A stretch of 64,000 bases of DNA, from positions 186,001 to 250,000 of the forward strand of contig NZ_JACSQY010000001.1 in assembly GCF_014836415.1 (NCBI RefSeq), given 5' to 3'. Within the stretch, counting starts at the first letter, position 1; each line of letters begins with the position of its first letter. The notes below the pieces were generated by a model that saw only the letters and a program-made list of their open reading frames with translations, searched no databases and was not told where the DNA came from. Below, in pieces: positions 1 to 9,611 of this stretch. Made by a program: the position numbers and the translations under genes. This stretch comes from Sporosarcina gallistercoris. GTDB lineage: Bacteria > Bacillota > Bacilli > Bacillales_A > Planococcaceae.

Positions 1-169
1 TTTCAGACCCGAGAAAGCGAAGTTGGTCGCCCACAGTGCATTCACGTATACAAAACTTGTGCGCTTCTGTCTTGCCGCGCTCTTCTGTCAAATGCTTTTT
101 CACTAGACATCCTTCACAATACATATCGAGTAGTTCGTCAATTTCAGAAATAACAGTAGTTTTTTTCAT
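1..169 (-). CDS. YpeQ-like small zinc-finger protein, C-terminus cut by window edge
   Basis: The first 56 codons of a small protein start at ATG 169-167, with a GGGAGGG SD at 174-180. It reads MKKTTVISEIDEL, then a Cys-rich core CEGC followed about 22 residues later by CIREC. The paired cysteines suggest a small zinc-binding fold, and this matches my memory of the Bacillus YpeQ (DUF2602) family of about 60 residues. If so, only a few residues lie beyond the window edge. It is divergent from the RNase HI gene, the same pairing seen in B. subtilis (ypeP/ypeQ). The function is unknown. Confidence 0.75.
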   Translation of the reverse strand, partial: MKKTTVISEIDELLDMYCEGCLVKKHLTEERGKTEAHKFCIRECTVGDQLRFLGSE

Positions 170-247
170 AAGTCCCTCCCATCAGACCTTATGCTAATTG
201 TAAGTTTTCTGGCGCGAGGATGCAACTATACAGGAGGCCCAATTACC

Positions 248-637
248 ATGATTGAATTATATACGGATGGTGCAAGTGCAGGTAATCCTGGGAAAAGCGG
301 GATTGGTATTTACATTACCGGAGAAGGACACTCACTTAAGATATCGGAGCCGATTCCACCGTGTGATAATCATACAGCGGAATTTTTAGCACTTATTAGA
401 GGTCTGGAAGAAGCTGCACAGCTGACGTCTGGTATCCTTTCTGTCCGGAGCGATTCACAACTCGTAGTTCAGGCGGTGGAAAAAGAATTCGTGAAGAACG
501 ACTTATATAAACCTCATTTAAAAAAAGCACTCGAGCTCACAAGGAACTTCGAGTACTTTTTTATAAAATGGATTGCAGATGATACGAATCGGGCAGCTGA
601 TGCACTTGCTCGCCAAGCGATTCATAAGCAGCAGTGA
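248..637 (+). CDS. RNase HI family protein (YpeP/YpdQ-like)
   Basis: This is a compact RNase H fold protein of 129 residues. The four expected metal-binding carboxylates are all visible: D7 in YTDGASAGNPG, E45 in HTAEF, D69 in RSDSQLV and D118 in AADALAR, so it should be able to cut the RNA strand of RNA:DNA hybrids. There is no hybrid-binding domain. ATG 248 is chosen because AGGAGG lies at 232-237. A longer reading from 191 would put the SD inside the gene and add 19 residues unlike the family. It stands alone between a divergent zinc-finger gene and a convergent phosphoesterase. Homologues in Bacillus are RNase HI-like, and some lack detectable RNase H activity, so activity is inferred. 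Confidence 0.9.
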   Translation: MIELYTDGASAGNPGKSGIGIYITGEGHSLKISEPIPPCDNHTAEFLALIRGLEEAAQLTSGILSVRSDSQLVVQAVEKEFVKNDLYKPHLKKALELTRNFEYFFIKWIADDTNRAADALARQAIHKQQ

Positions 638-639
638 GT

Positions 640-1233
640 CTATTCCTGTTGCACTTTCATAAACGTCATTGTTCGTTCCTTGTCATCATATAACACCCAT
701 TCTTTGTTATCGACTATGGAACCTACATTTACTGTCACAGCCTTCTGAGGAAGCTCAATCAGCTTGAAAAATTGTATCTTCTGTTCTTCACCTTCTACAG
801 CCCAAGATGATTTGTGTGTATGACCGTGCACTACTAAGGATTCGCCTTTCGTTACGTGTTCTGGCGGCAGCTCATTGTATGGCCATTGATGACCGTGAAT
901 GAGCAATGCTTCTCCTACGCGCATCCGTTCCGGTAATTGAGTAATCTTCTGTAATAACGGTTCAGCTGAACGGGAAATGAGTTGAATCCTCTCTTCCTGA
1001 TTTCCTCTGATGGAGGGGAAGTCTAGAAGTTGTTCAAACCCAACTGGATTGAGCATGACCTCGCTAAGAAGCGGATAGGTCGTGCCATCCAGTTTTTTCT
1101 TCCCGATTGTGCATTCGAACAAATCGCCCAGTCCCACGATTTTTGCTTCTGGCGCGACCGTCTCAATTTGCTCTAGTACCATTTTCAATTCGTTTAAAGA
1201 AGAATGGATGTCACTGATAAACGCCACCTTCAC
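640..1233 (-). CDS. calcineurin-like metallophosphoesterase
   Basis: This is a 197-residue phosphoesterase of the YfcE/MJ0936 type. The metal-binding motifs appear in order: D8-x-H10 in ISDIHSS, G36-D37 in GLGDLFE, G77-N78 followed by QE instead of the usual H/C then D/E, H113-G-H115, and H136-G-H-T-H140. It is probably a dinuclear-metal phosphodiesterase or phosphatase acting on a small substrate; the substrate is unknown. The start is GTG 1233 with AAGGAT upstream. It overlaps the stop of the sulfurtransferase gene by 4 bases (GTGA), so the two are translationally coupled. Confidence 0.85.
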   Translation of the reverse strand: MKVAFISDIHSSLNELKMVLEQIETVAPEAKIVGLGDLFECTIGKKKLDGTTYPLLSEVMLNPVGFEQLLDFPSIRGNQEERIQLISRSAEPLLQKITQLPERMRVGEALLIHGHQWPYNELPPEHVTKGESLVVHGHTHKSSWAVEGEEQKIQFFKLIELPQKAVTVNVGSIVDNKEWVLYDDKERTMTFMKVQQE

Positions 1234-2072
1234 AGCAAATCATCCTTTTTATAAGCTCCTGTTTCAATTGGCAAATCCCCGTCTGCAATCCAATCACTAT
1301 AGCTTCCTGCATAGAGTCGGACATAGGAATACCCTTTTTCAGTCAGCATGGCGTAAAGGGGGGCAGCAGTCACGCCACTTCCGCAATAGACGGTGATCGG
1401 TTGTTGTGGGTCAGCCATCTTAACTAAGCCGCGAACCCCCTCACCCGATGTTTCAAAACGTCCATTCTCAGTGAGTTGTGCCCAGTCGAAATTCCGGGCT
1501 CCAGGTATGTGACCCGCTATTGCATCGAGAGGCTCATGCTCCCCGCGATAACGAGCTGCTGCTCTTGCATCCAAAAGAATGTCCTGTTTTGTTTCAATCA
1601 GGTTCTTGACATCTTCTTTTGACGCCAAAATGGAGGGATTCCACTCTGGCACTACTAATGAGCGTTCAGGATGTACCGTATTCGAATCTGATGGAAAGCC
1701 GAGGTTTACAAGCTCTTCAAACCCTTCGAGGGAGATCGATACATTTTTGAATCCACCGAACTGCAATATCCACCAAGCACGGGCTGCGAATGGTTCCCCG
1801 CCATTGTCATAAATGATGATTTCATCATCCAAATGGAGACCGCTTTTCCGGTATAACTCAGTTAATGTTTCTTGATCAGGCAGCGGGTGCCGTCCGCCGC
1901 TTTTTTGCATATCCGATAAATCTTTCTCAAGATCCCAATGGATTGCATTTACTATATGGCTTTCACTATAGAGATGGGACCCGGCTTCCGGATCCGTCAA
2001 AGAGAAGCGGGCGTCAATCCATTTATACGGTTCGTCTCTATTTTGTTCCGTCAAAGATTTGAATACGTTCAC
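1230..2072 (-). CDS. sulfurtransferase, two rhodanese domains (SseA type)
   Basis: This 280-residue protein carries two rhodanese domains. The N-terminal domain (about 1-125) has no active-site cysteine and is structural. The C-terminal domain carries C230 in the loop CGSGVTA, the signature of 3-mercaptopyruvate sulfurtransferases rather than thiosulfate sulfurtransferases. It should transfer sulfur from a small donor to an acceptor in the cytoplasm. The start is GTG 2072; AAGGAG lies at 2082-2087 inside the end of dynA, whose TAA stop directly abuts the GTG. It is therefore co-transcribed with, and probably translationally coupled to, dynA. Confidence 0.88.
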   Translation of the reverse strand: MNVFKSLTEQNRDEPYKWIDARFSLTDPEAGSHLYSESHIVNAIHWDLEKDLSDMQKSGGRHPLPDQETLTELYRKSGLHLDDEIIIYDNGGEPFAARAWWILQFGGFKNVSISLEGFEELVNLGFPSDSNTVHPERSLVVPEWNPSILASKEDVKNLIETKQDILLDARAAARYRGEHEPLDAIAGHIPGARNFDWAQLTENGRFETSGEGVRGLVKMADPQQPITVYCGSGVTAAPLYAMLTEKGYSYVRLYAGSYSDWIADGDLPIETGAYKKDDLL

Positions 2073-5000
2073 TTATATCAGCTCCTTCTGTTGGATACGT
2101 TCGTAGATCATCCGCCACTCTGACAGTTGCTCATGACTTTCCAGCAGACTTCGTTCTGCATCCAATTGAGCTAACGTTTCCTGTAATAAGTGATCGGTCA
2201 AGGCTGCTGCAGAATCGTCAATCCATTGGTTCGTCCATTCTCCTAATCGCTGTTGCTCTTGCTCTAAATAAGTTGCAGCATCTTTCTTCAGCAGTTCTGT
2301 CAGTTGCTCTTGAAGGGCGTTCCTATCCCCTTTTTCAAAGAAAGATTTCGCATTTTTGAAGTGTCGATTTACTGCACTGTAGCGTTCCACTTGTTGGAAT
2401 GGAGCAGCGAATTTCAGCATTTCAGCATCCTTTGAATCGAACGGGGAAGGCGACAGCGCACTATCCATTTCAGCTAGCCAACGTTGTTCAGTCCGTTGAC
2501 GTGCGTCCACTTGTTTCTTCATGAACGTCAGCATGCGTAAATTGGTCACTTTCAGTTCCTGAGCAAAATCGAAGCCAGTCATCCCTACCGTTTCTTCAAG
2601 AGCTAGACGAAGTGCTTCTGAAGCCTGATGGCGTACAAATAACGATGGGGTATAGCCTTCCTTGAAAAAATCAGGGAATCTAAGGAACACACGTTGATGG
2701 ATATAGTAAATGAGTTCCTTCAACTCTTCTTGTACGGACTTTTTCAGAACCGGTGCAAAACTCTCGCTAAAATGTTCTGTTACACGGTGTTCAAAGACAG
2801 CAAGTTCTTCTAATCGTTCTGCTTTCCTCTCTCGGTTCTTCTCAGTCCGATCAATGAGATCAGCTAGACGCGCAATCATTTTCGAAGTCTCTTCATCCAA
2901 TGCTTGAACGGCTAATGCATTGAGATCATTTTCTAAAAACGAATAAAAACGTGTTTCGAAGTCATCCATTTTCAATTCTGTTTGACCTTGTTGCTTCGCT
3001 TCCAGTGCTTGCAAGCTGGAGATTCCATGGACTCGCGGATTCCGGATCCCGAATTTCACAAGTTCCTCAGCTACAAACCCTTTGACTTCCTGTGCTTCTT
3101 CTTCATTCGCAGCCAAGTCGATTGCGTTGACGACAAAGAACATCTTGTCCATTTCGAAAGCATCTTTCACACGACCGAGCTGGATTAGAAACTCGCGATC
3201 CGCACGTGAAAATGCATGGTTATAATAGGTGATGAACAAAATAGCATCCGCATTTTTAATGTATTCAAACGCAACGTCCGTATGTCTTGCATTTATCGAA
3301 TCAGCACCTGGAGTATCTACTAATGTAATCCCTTGACGCGTCAATTCACAATCATAATATAAGTCGATCGACTCAACAAAACAACTCCGGTCTTCTTCAG
3401 CAACAAATCGGACGAATTCCTCACGCTCGGCGGTCAACACGGTGCCAAGGAGATTCCGGTATGCTGGATAGCCTGCTTGAAATGCACGTATGAACGATTT
3501 ATGGATATGAAGTGATTCTTCAACTAGCTCGAGCTTCAACGCTTCTTCTGAACGCTCAAAAGCTTCCTCAAGTGATGAAATGGATAAGCCAAGCATTGCA
3601 AATGCATCCGCAGTATCTTGAGCCAGCTGCTCAGGCGCCTTAAAGTGAATATCCGCTGTTCCATCAGCATGTATATCGGAAGTCGGTCGGATCCGATTAA
3701 TGGCTGCTGTTGTGGGATTTGGAGAAACAGGCAGTACCGCTTCGCCAAGCAACGCATTGGAAAATGATGATTTCCCTGCACTGAACGCTCCAAACAATGC
3801 AACTGTAAACTCTTGCTGTTCCAGCCTTTTGGACTTGGATTGCAAGTATAAGGAAAGGTCTTTGAAACCAGGTATTCGAATCACTTCGTCGGCCACGTGT
3901 TGCGCGCGCTTGAGGACGATTTCATGATCCCCCTTGAACATTTCCTCGCCTTGTTCCTGTACGGAGTGATCCTGCTTAGTGTGCTCCTCGGTGACTTCAG
4001 TTTCTTGCTGTTGCTGCAAATCGAGGATTTCAGGCTCGGATTGGGCTTTCCATTCGTCTTTTAACTGTTGCAATGAAGCGAGTTCCTCTTTCGACCATTC
4101 GTGCTGCTGACCGGACTCAAACAGGTGAAGGTGTGCAGTTCGTGATTGGACGAGATGGATGGAATCCAGTTTCAATTCTGCATCGTCGAGTTGTTCTTGA
4201 AGTTTGACTGAAGCAAACTTCCCTTCCTGTTTTGCTATCTCTGAAAGACGGATTTTCCAGTCATCTGTTTTTCGCTTATATAGGTTCAGCACCGCTTCAC
4301 GCATTTGGCTTGCGGCATTCAAGATCAGCTCGCCAGTCAGAATGTCAGGCGTCGTAATCGTGGCAGCAATCTCGTTAAACCGGAATGCCAGGTCCAGTTC
4401 ATCGATTTCCATTGATCGTTCATCGGTTAACAAGCCTGCTTGTTTCAGTACGTTTTTCATCAGAGAACGAAGATGGATTTCGATTTGAGCATGGGCTAAC
4501 TTCTCTAACGACTCACTAAGTGCTTGAAGTCTACGTTCACGTTCTTCTTCTGTTTTTTTGGTACTGAAGAAAAGACCTACTTTAAAATGACTTGTTTTGG
4601 ACTCTAAATATTCCTTCAGCAACTCTCGTGTTTCATAAGGCGTCAGCGAAGCACTCTGTAATAGTTCTTTTCGCTCTTTCTCGAAGTGGAGATGGAATGC
4701 ATCGCCATGCAAGAGGGACAGTCGCATCCGAAGTTCTTCAGTTTCTTCTTCAAGCTCTTGTGGATTAGACCATTCTTCCTCCGCTATCTCCTTACGCGCA
4801 TCCATCGTTTCTTTAATCTCATCTTTTAAAAATCCGATATGCTCTTCAGTTAATTGGGAGAGTGCATTTTGCGCATTCCTTTCAAAATTCTCATCACGGT
4901 GCTCCATTGATCTATTGACAATTTCTTTCACCGCATCAAAATCATTCCCTTCTAAATCACGCTGCTTGAGCGACGTGAAAAAGATCCCTTTCGGCTCGAC

Positions 5001-5675
5001 GCCCCAAAGAGAAAAAGAGTGTCTGACAGATTCCTTGAATTCATCGAAAGATAGCTCATTGGATCGGTGTTTGTCAATTTGGTTGACAATTAAATAGACA
5101 TTCGGATTGTAACGCATCAGTTCTTTAGTGAACCGGAAATTCAATTCGGATTGTACGTGATTATAGTCCATTGTATAGAAAACTGCATCTGCTAAATGCA
5201 GAGCGGATTCTGTGGAAAGTCTGTGTGCATCATCTGTAGAGTCGACACCAGGTGTGTCCATCACCGAAATACCTAAAGGAAGATTGGATGCAGTATGACC
5301 AATTTCCAATGAGGCAATGGATGCCCCTTCTTTGCTCATCTTTTTTACAGCTTGTGAGAATCCTTCTCCGATGACTTTCACTGACGTTCCATCTTGCCGA
5401 TGCACAATTGCGTAGTCTTCGACATCCTTATGTATTTTAACGATATTTGCACTTGTCGGAATTGGACTGGATGGCAACAGATCCTCTCCTGTCAGCGCAT
5501 TGATCATCGATGATTTACCTGCTGAAAAATGGCCCGCAAAGGCAATAGTATAGTCATTCTTTACCAGTTTCTTTGCAAGCATTGCAGCCTTTTGATAACG
5601 TTCCTGATCGCCGTCTTCTTTACAAAGCAGACCAAGTATTGCGGTTTCGTCTAAAAAATCTTTATGTTGAGTCAT
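2073..5675 (-). CDS. dynA: dynamin-family GTPase with two fused dynamin units (YpbR)
   Basis: This is a 1200-residue bacterial dynamin formed by two tandem dynamin halves, as in B. subtilis DynA. The first GTPase has the P-loop GHFSAGKSS (about 48-56), switch DTPGVDST and NQIDK. The second has GAFSAGKSS (about 630), DTPGADSI and NAID. Long helical stalk regions follow each GTPase. In B. subtilis the protein acts at the membrane, promoting lipid mixing and resistance to membrane damage and phage. I favour ATG 5675: it has AGAAGGG upstream and gives the same distance to the P-loop as the B. subtilis protein. An in-frame ATG at 5744 adds 23 residues but has no SD. A perfect TATAAT lies at 5760-5765, with a poor -35. 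Confidence 0.92.
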   Translation of the reverse strand: MTQHKDFLDETAILGLLCKEDGDQERYQKAAMLAKKLVKNDYTIAFAGHFSAGKSSMINALTGEDLLPSSPIPTSANIVKIHKDVEDYAIVHRQDGTSVKVIGEGFSQAVKKMSKEGASIASLEIGHTASNLPLGISVMDTPGVDSTDDAHRLSTESALHLADAVFYTMDYNHVQSELNFRFTKELMRYNPNVYLIVNQIDKHRSNELSFDEFKESVRHSFSLWGVEPKGIFFTSLKQRDLEGNDFDAVKEIVNRSMEHRDENFERNAQNALSQLTEEHIGFLKDEIKETMDARKEIAEEEWSNPQELEEETEELRMRLSLLHGDAFHLHFEKERKELLQSASLTPYETRELLKEYLESKTSHFKVGLFFSTKKTEEERERRLQALSESLEKLAHAQIEIHLRSLMKNVLKQAGLLTDERSMEIDELDLAFRFNEIAATITTPDILTGELILNAASQMREAVLNLYKRKTDDWKIRLSEIAKQEGKFASVKLQEQLDDAELKLDSIHLVQSRTAHLHLFESGQQHEWSKEELASLQQLKDEWKAQSEPEILDLQQQQETEVTEEHTKQDHSVQEQGEEMFKGDHEIVLKRAQHVADEVIRIPGFKDLSLYLQSKSKRLEQQEFTVALFGAFSAGKSSFSNALLGEAVLPVSPNPTTAAINRIRPTSDIHADGTADIHFKAPEQLAQDTADAFAMLGLSISSLEEAFERSEEALKLELVEESLHIHKSFIRAFQAGYPAYRNLLGTVLTAEREEFVRFVAEEDRSCFVESIDLYYDCELTRQGITLVDTPGADSINARHTDVAFEYIKNADAILFITYYNHAFSRADREFLIQLGRVKDAFEMDKMFFVVNAIDLAANEEEAQEVKGFVAEELVKFGIRNPRVHGISSLQALEAKQQGQTELKMDDFETRFYSFLENDLNALAVQALDEETSKMIARLADLIDRTEKNRERKAERLEELAVFEHRVTEHFSESFAPVLKKSVQEELKELIYYIHQRVFLRFPDFFKEGYTPSLFVRHQASEALRLALEETVGMTGFDFAQELKVTNLRMLTFMKKQVDARQRTEQRWLAEMDSALSPSPFDSKDAEMLKFAAPFQQVERYSAVNRHFKNAKSFFEKGDRNALQEQLTELLKKDAATYLEQEQQRLGEWTNQWIDDSAAALTDHLLQETLAQLDAERSLLESHEQLSEWRMIYERIQQKELI

Positions 5676-5835
5676 AAACACTTCGATCCCTTCTGCTAGA
5701 GCTATGTCTATCATACCATTATATCTTGTTCGCACTCTATTCATATATTCTACGTTTTAATTATAAAAATACTCTATACAATTCGAAAGACGGATGGTAT
5801 CATTGGACTATTATTAATCGACGAGGGGTGTCTAA

Positions 5836-6291
5836 ATGACTGATTCAAAAATGATTCAACACATATTAAATAGTACCATTCAATCTCTAACCACAGTTAT
5901 CCCTATTCAATTCGACGTTCTTCCCCCATCTCTTATCACCCAGCCGTATGAACAAAAAGAACTAAGCGTTCTGATTGCGTTGCTTGGGGATGTTCGTGGA
6001 AGACTGATTATCGATACTAACGAATCGACAATTTCACAAGTTGGTGAGGCAATGTTCGGAATGACGATTGAAGGCGAAATGATCGAGTCGTTTACTGGTG
6101 AACTCGGAAATATGGTCGCTGGAAATCTGTGTACCTTGCTTGAAAAGGATGAACTGACTCTTGATATTTCTCCACCAACCGTTTTAACTGGGGAAACGAA
6201 GTTCTATGGTTTCCAGCAAGCATTTAAATTACCCCTAAGTTTCAACAACGCTCCACCTTCTTATGTATTGTTAACGATCGATGAAGCTTGA
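5836..6291 (+). CDS. cheX: CheX-type chemotaxis phosphatase
   Basis: This 151-residue protein is of the CheC/CheX/FliY family. It has a single catalytic signature, E89-x2-N92 in the segment GELGNMVAGN, as expected for CheX, which uses one such motif and dimerises; CheC has two. The family hydrolyses the acyl phosphate of CheY-P and so resets flagellar signalling. ATG 5836 follows a GAGGGG SD. It is a monocistronic rightward gene between two leftward genes, closed by a strong bidirectional terminator. An extended -10 (TGG plus TATCAT, 5795-5803) may drive it. No other chemotaxis gene is adjacent; cheR lies 40 kb away. Confidence 0.82.
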   Translation: MTDSKMIQHILNSTIQSLTTVIPIQFDVLPPSLITQPYEQKELSVLIALLGDVRGRLIIDTNESTISQVGEAMFGMTIEGEMIESFTGELGNMVAGNLCTLLEKDELTLDISPPTVLTGETKFYGFQQAFKLPLSFNNAPPSYVLLTIDEA

Positions 6292-6330
6292 GCGGACGAA
6301 AACAGTAACAATGTCGGATAATCCTGATAA

Positions 6331-6370
6331 AGCAAAAAGCAGCAAGACAAATGCCTTGCTGCTTTTTGCT
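6331..6370. terminator. bidirectional terminator between cheX and the YpvA-like helicase gene
   Basis: A perfect 16-bp stem (6331-6346 with 6355-6370) and an 8-base loop. The stem is A/T rich at its base on both sides, giving U tracts in either direction, so it can end both convergent transcripts. Confidence 0.9.
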
Positions 6371-6389
6371 TTGCTTATTTGCGTAGCAT

Positions 6390-8297
6390 TCACGATTTCA
6401 CTTTTGGAGCAACGGGAAAAATCGATTCGAATGTAGGTACTAGTTCAGATTCTTCAGGGTTCAACAAAATATGAACGGAACCTGAATCGGTTGCAGTCCG
6501 GATAAGCCTGCCAACACCTTGGCGTAAACGGAGTAACATATACGGTAAGTCCACTTCTTCAAATGGAGCTGCTGCGTGACTTCGCTTCGCATTGAATAAT
6601 GGATCAGCAGGTGGTAAAGGTAAATCATAAATGACCACTCTTGTTAACGCATCATGAGGAATATCCAATCCTTCCCATAGATGATACGAACAGAATGCAG
6701 ACCATTTTTTCGCTTGGAATTCTTTAACGATGGATGAAAGTTCACGATCTCCTTCAAACGCAGCGTATGCAAGTTGTCCTTCAGACAATTGCGACCGGAA
6801 ATTCTCCATGGACTGTTTGGACTTAAAGAGCACCAGTGTCTGTTCCCCGTCATTTAATAATTCGATGAGACGGTTCTTTTTTCCCTCTTCAGATAAGGAT
6901 TCGATGGTAAGATCCATGACTTCATCATAGTCATAAGGTGATTCGATTGAAAACGAAATCGAGTGTTCAATCCCTAAGTTATTCGCTAAAAACGAAAAAT
7001 CATTTTGCACTGACAATGTGGCAGACGAGAAAATAATGGGTAGTTTCTCTGAAAACAATCGCTCTTGTAAAACATCAGTCACAAGTCGAGGCATGATAAC
7101 GAGGGTCAATTCCCCTTCCCGATCTTCCGCCCAATCGACAGCTTCTGCATTATCCGAAAACAACTCTAACGAGAATATATATTGTTCAAGATATTCTTCT
7201 ACCATTCTCAAGTCATACTCTGGTATTACATAGAGCTCGCTATCAAAGACAAACTCTTCGAGTAAAGCATTTGAAAGACGAACTGCTTCACGTGCTGTGT
7301 TCACAAGTTCGGTGGTTTTTGAAATCGCAAGACGTTCCTCTCCATCTTCTTCGGCACATTCAGATAGGTAGTCGAAGAACAATTCATGGCACTCCATCAG
7401 TTGTTCCATCAGCTGAAGCGTCTGCTCACGAACCCCATCCGTCATGACACGCTCCAGAAGTCCGAGCAGCGTGCTATCTTGCACTTCGTAAGTTAGGGCT
7501 CGCTGTGCGGCGTATTCTAGTAAATGGCCTTCGTCAAAAACAGCCATTGAAACTTCGGGTAATAATGGCAGCTGCCCCTGTCGTTTCCTGGACTCCTTCG
7601 TCCAAAGGTGCTCCATGAAGAAATCATGTGAACAGATGATCAGATCCGATGCTTGGCGATATTCGCTGCGGTGTATCGTCTGCCCGCATCGGTTACGTAA
7701 GTCGCAGCCGCCACATTGCTGAATCGGATGGTAATTGATCGTCTCCCATTCCCCATCACTCAAGTCTGGGTAGGAAGACCGTTCTCCATATGGGTATACT
7801 TCAGACAAAGAAGCCGGCCCGTAAACGAAATCCGGAAGACTGTCTTCTACGTTCTCTGCATATTCTTCACCGACCCGGTTCATTTCTTCCAAGCGCTTCA
7901 GGCAAAGATATTGGTTACGAGATTTTGCAAGGCGTACATCGATTGTAAGCTCCAGTGCTTCACCGAGTTTACGGATATCGCCTTCTTCTTTCACAAGTTG
8001 ATCGATCAATGTTTCATCAGCACAGGAGATCAACGCTGGTTTCCCCGTGTAGCGAGCATATGCGATCGCAGGAAGGAGATAAGCGATCGTTTTTCCGGTT
8101 CCGACTCCAGCCTCAGCAAACAGGACTTCTTTTTCGCGAAGAGCTTGTTCGATTTGGAAAGACATGTAGATTTGTTCATCCCTGCAGTCGAATCCTTTTT
8201 CGGTGAGCTCATCATATAAAGTATCCCCGATCCACTCATTGAGTGATTCGTAGAATGTTTTGTCGCGAGTAAGTGCAAATGGTAACTTTCCAGTCAT
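6390..8297 (-). CDS. DinG/XPD-type ATP-dependent DNA helicase (YpvA-like)
   Basis: This is a 635-residue superfamily 2 helicase. It shows the Walker A motif GVGTGKT near residue 63, Walker B DEGH, and motif VI LRQGVGRLIR close to the C-terminus. Between motifs Ia and II sit four cysteines (about C132, C195, C198, C204; C-x2-C-x5-C for the last three), the layout that holds the 4Fe-4S cluster of XPD/DinG helicases. It should unwind DNA 5' to 3' in repair or R-loop removal. No exonuclease domain is fused, in contrast to DinG at 22865. ATG 8297 has a GAAAGGGG SD. It is monocistronic, flanked by terminators. Confidence 0.9.
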   Translation of the reverse strand: MTGKLPFALTRDKTFYESLNEWIGDTLYDELTEKGFDCRDEQIYMSFQIEQALREKEVLFAEAGVGTGKTIAYLLPAIAYARYTGKPALISCADETLIDQLVKEEGDIRKLGEALELTIDVRLAKSRNQYLCLKRLEEMNRVGEEYAENVEDSLPDFVYGPASLSEVYPYGERSSYPDLSDGEWETINYHPIQQCGGCDLRNRCGQTIHRSEYRQASDLIICSHDFFMEHLWTKESRKRQGQLPLLPEVSMAVFDEGHLLEYAAQRALTYEVQDSTLLGLLERVMTDGVREQTLQLMEQLMECHELFFDYLSECAEEDGEERLAISKTTELVNTAREAVRLSNALLEEFVFDSELYVIPEYDLRMVEEYLEQYIFSLELFSDNAEAVDWAEDREGELTLVIMPRLVTDVLQERLFSEKLPIIFSSATLSVQNDFSFLANNLGIEHSISFSIESPYDYDEVMDLTIESLSEEGKKNRLIELLNDGEQTLVLFKSKQSMENFRSQLSEGQLAYAAFEGDRELSSIVKEFQAKKWSAFCSYHLWEGLDIPHDALTRVVIYDLPLPPADPLFNAKRSHAAAPFEEVDLPYMLLRLRQGVGRLIRTATDSGSVHILLNPEESELVPTFESIFPVAPKVKS

Positions 8298-8321
8298 AGT
8301 GAACCCCTTTCTATTCCATAA

Positions 8322-8348
8322 GAAAAGAGAGGAAAATCCTCTCTTTTC
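8322..8348 (-). terminator. terminator downstream of the THUMP methyltransferase gene
   Basis: A perfect 12-bp inverted repeat with a 3-base loop, rich in A/T at the base. It ends the leftward transcript of the 8361-9488 gene, just upstream of the helicase start. Confidence 0.85.
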
Positions 8349-8360
8349 AATTTATTGAAG

Positions 8361-9488
8361 TTAGCTGCGTCTGCCCCAGAACTGATATAAGTCTGTACGG
8401 ATGAAGCCATTGAATAGTTTGCGTTTCTTTGTGGCTCTTTTACCATACATCGTCTCGAAATTTTCAAGCGAAGAAAGCATGTACACGGACCAAGATGGAT
8501 AGGAATTCATGACCGTCCCGAGTGTAGCAGTGATGTCTTCAGCTTCTTCCAATTCACCGAGACGTTCACCATAAGGAGGGTTTCCGACTAGAACGCCATT
8601 ATCCCCTTCAAGTGATAAATCAGCAACGTTGCATACATTCCAGTTGATAATATCTAAAAATCCTGCTTCGGCAGCATTTTTTTCTGCGATTTTAATCATC
8701 GCCGGATCCCAATCAGAACCTGTGATCATCAGTTTACGATCATAGTCCGCAACGTCCTCGACCTCTTCACGAACACGATCCCACACGGATTCTGCCATCC
8801 ATGGCCATTGTTCGCTCAAAAACTCCCGATTGTAGCCCGGTGCTAAGTTTTGTCCGAGCATCGCAGCTTCAATCGGAATCGTTCCAGACCCACAGAACGG
8901 ATCGACAAATGGCCGATCCGGGTTCCATTTCGTCAATTTAACGAGTGCCGCAGCTAATGTCTCTTTTAACGGAGCATCGCCTTGTCCTATACGATAGCCG
9001 CGTTTGTGAAGTCCTGCACCGCTCGAATCGATTGTTAGTGTCACCTTATCTTTTAAAATCGATACTTCCAATTTGAATAAGGGACCGGTTTCGTCTAAAA
9101 ATCCGACTCGGCCGTGGACAGTTTTAAGTTTTTCTGCAATTGCTTTTTTAACAATCGCTTGGCAATCAGGTACACTGTAGAGGATCGATTTGACGGATTT
9201 CCCTGCAACCGGGAATGCCGCATCCACGGGAAGGTATTCGTCCCACGGTAAACCTTTCGTCTTTTCAAACAGTTCGTCGAACGTAGTCGCTTTGAATTCA
9301 CCTACGATAATTCGTACGCGGTCTGCGATTCTAAGCCACATATTCGCTTTTGCAATTGCGTGTGCATCACCAGAAAAATAAACTTTTCCGTTCTCAGTCA
9401 GTGTTTCATATCCCAGAGCTTTCACTTCGTCTGCAACGAGTCCCTCAAGCCCCATTGCTGCAGTTGCTACTAATTTGTATTCTTTCAT
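8361..9488 (-). CDS. THUMP-domain RNA methyltransferase (YpsC, RlmL/Trm14 family)
   Basis: This 375-residue protein has an N-terminal THUMP RNA-binding region (about 45-155) and a C-terminal Rossmann methyltransferase of the UPF0020 type. The SAM-binding segment is DPFCGSGTI (about 196-204), and the N6-adenine or N2-guanine catalytic motif is NPPY (about 300-303). The target is probably a guanine in 23S rRNA or tRNA; this cannot be read from sequence. Start ATG 9488 has GAGAGGAAG upstream. It lies directly downstream of the RNase P RNA gene, as in B. subtilis. Confidence 0.9.
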   Translation of the reverse strand: MKEYKLVATAAMGLEGLVADEVKALGYETLTENGKVYFSGDAHAIAKANMWLRIADRVRIIVGEFKATTFDELFEKTKGLPWDEYLPVDAAFPVAGKSVKSILYSVPDCQAIVKKAIAEKLKTVHGRVGFLDETGPLFKLEVSILKDKVTLTIDSSGAGLHKRGYRIGQGDAPLKETLAAALVKLTKWNPDRPFVDPFCGSGTIPIEAAMLGQNLAPGYNREFLSEQWPWMAESVWDRVREEVEDVADYDRKLMITGSDWDPAMIKIAEKNAAEAGFLDIINWNVCNVADLSLEGDNGVLVGNPPYGERLGELEEAEDITATLGTVMNSYPSWSVYMLSSLENFETMYGKRATKKRKLFNGFIRTDLYQFWGRRS

Positions 9489-9568
9489 GAATCGTACACT
9501 TCCTCTCCACTTTTGAATCGCTTTATGTACGTGTTATATATGATCAAACCTATTTTCTAACGCAGAAA

Positions 9569-9593
9569 TGCTCTCCATAAATACAGGAGAGCA
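9569..9593 (-). terminator. hairpin after RNase P RNA
   Basis: An 8-bp perfect stem (9569-9576 with 9586-9593), starting about 20 bases past the mature 3' end of RNase P RNA. The following U tract is short and interrupted, so termination may be partial and let transcription run into the methyltransferase gene. Confidence 0.6.
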
Positions 9594-9611
9594 CGAATGT
9601 ATACATGTAAG

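Noticed and set aside
7716..8219. 167-aa plus-strand ORF
   Set aside because: Antisense to the YpvA-like helicase, including its Walker A region; no SD.
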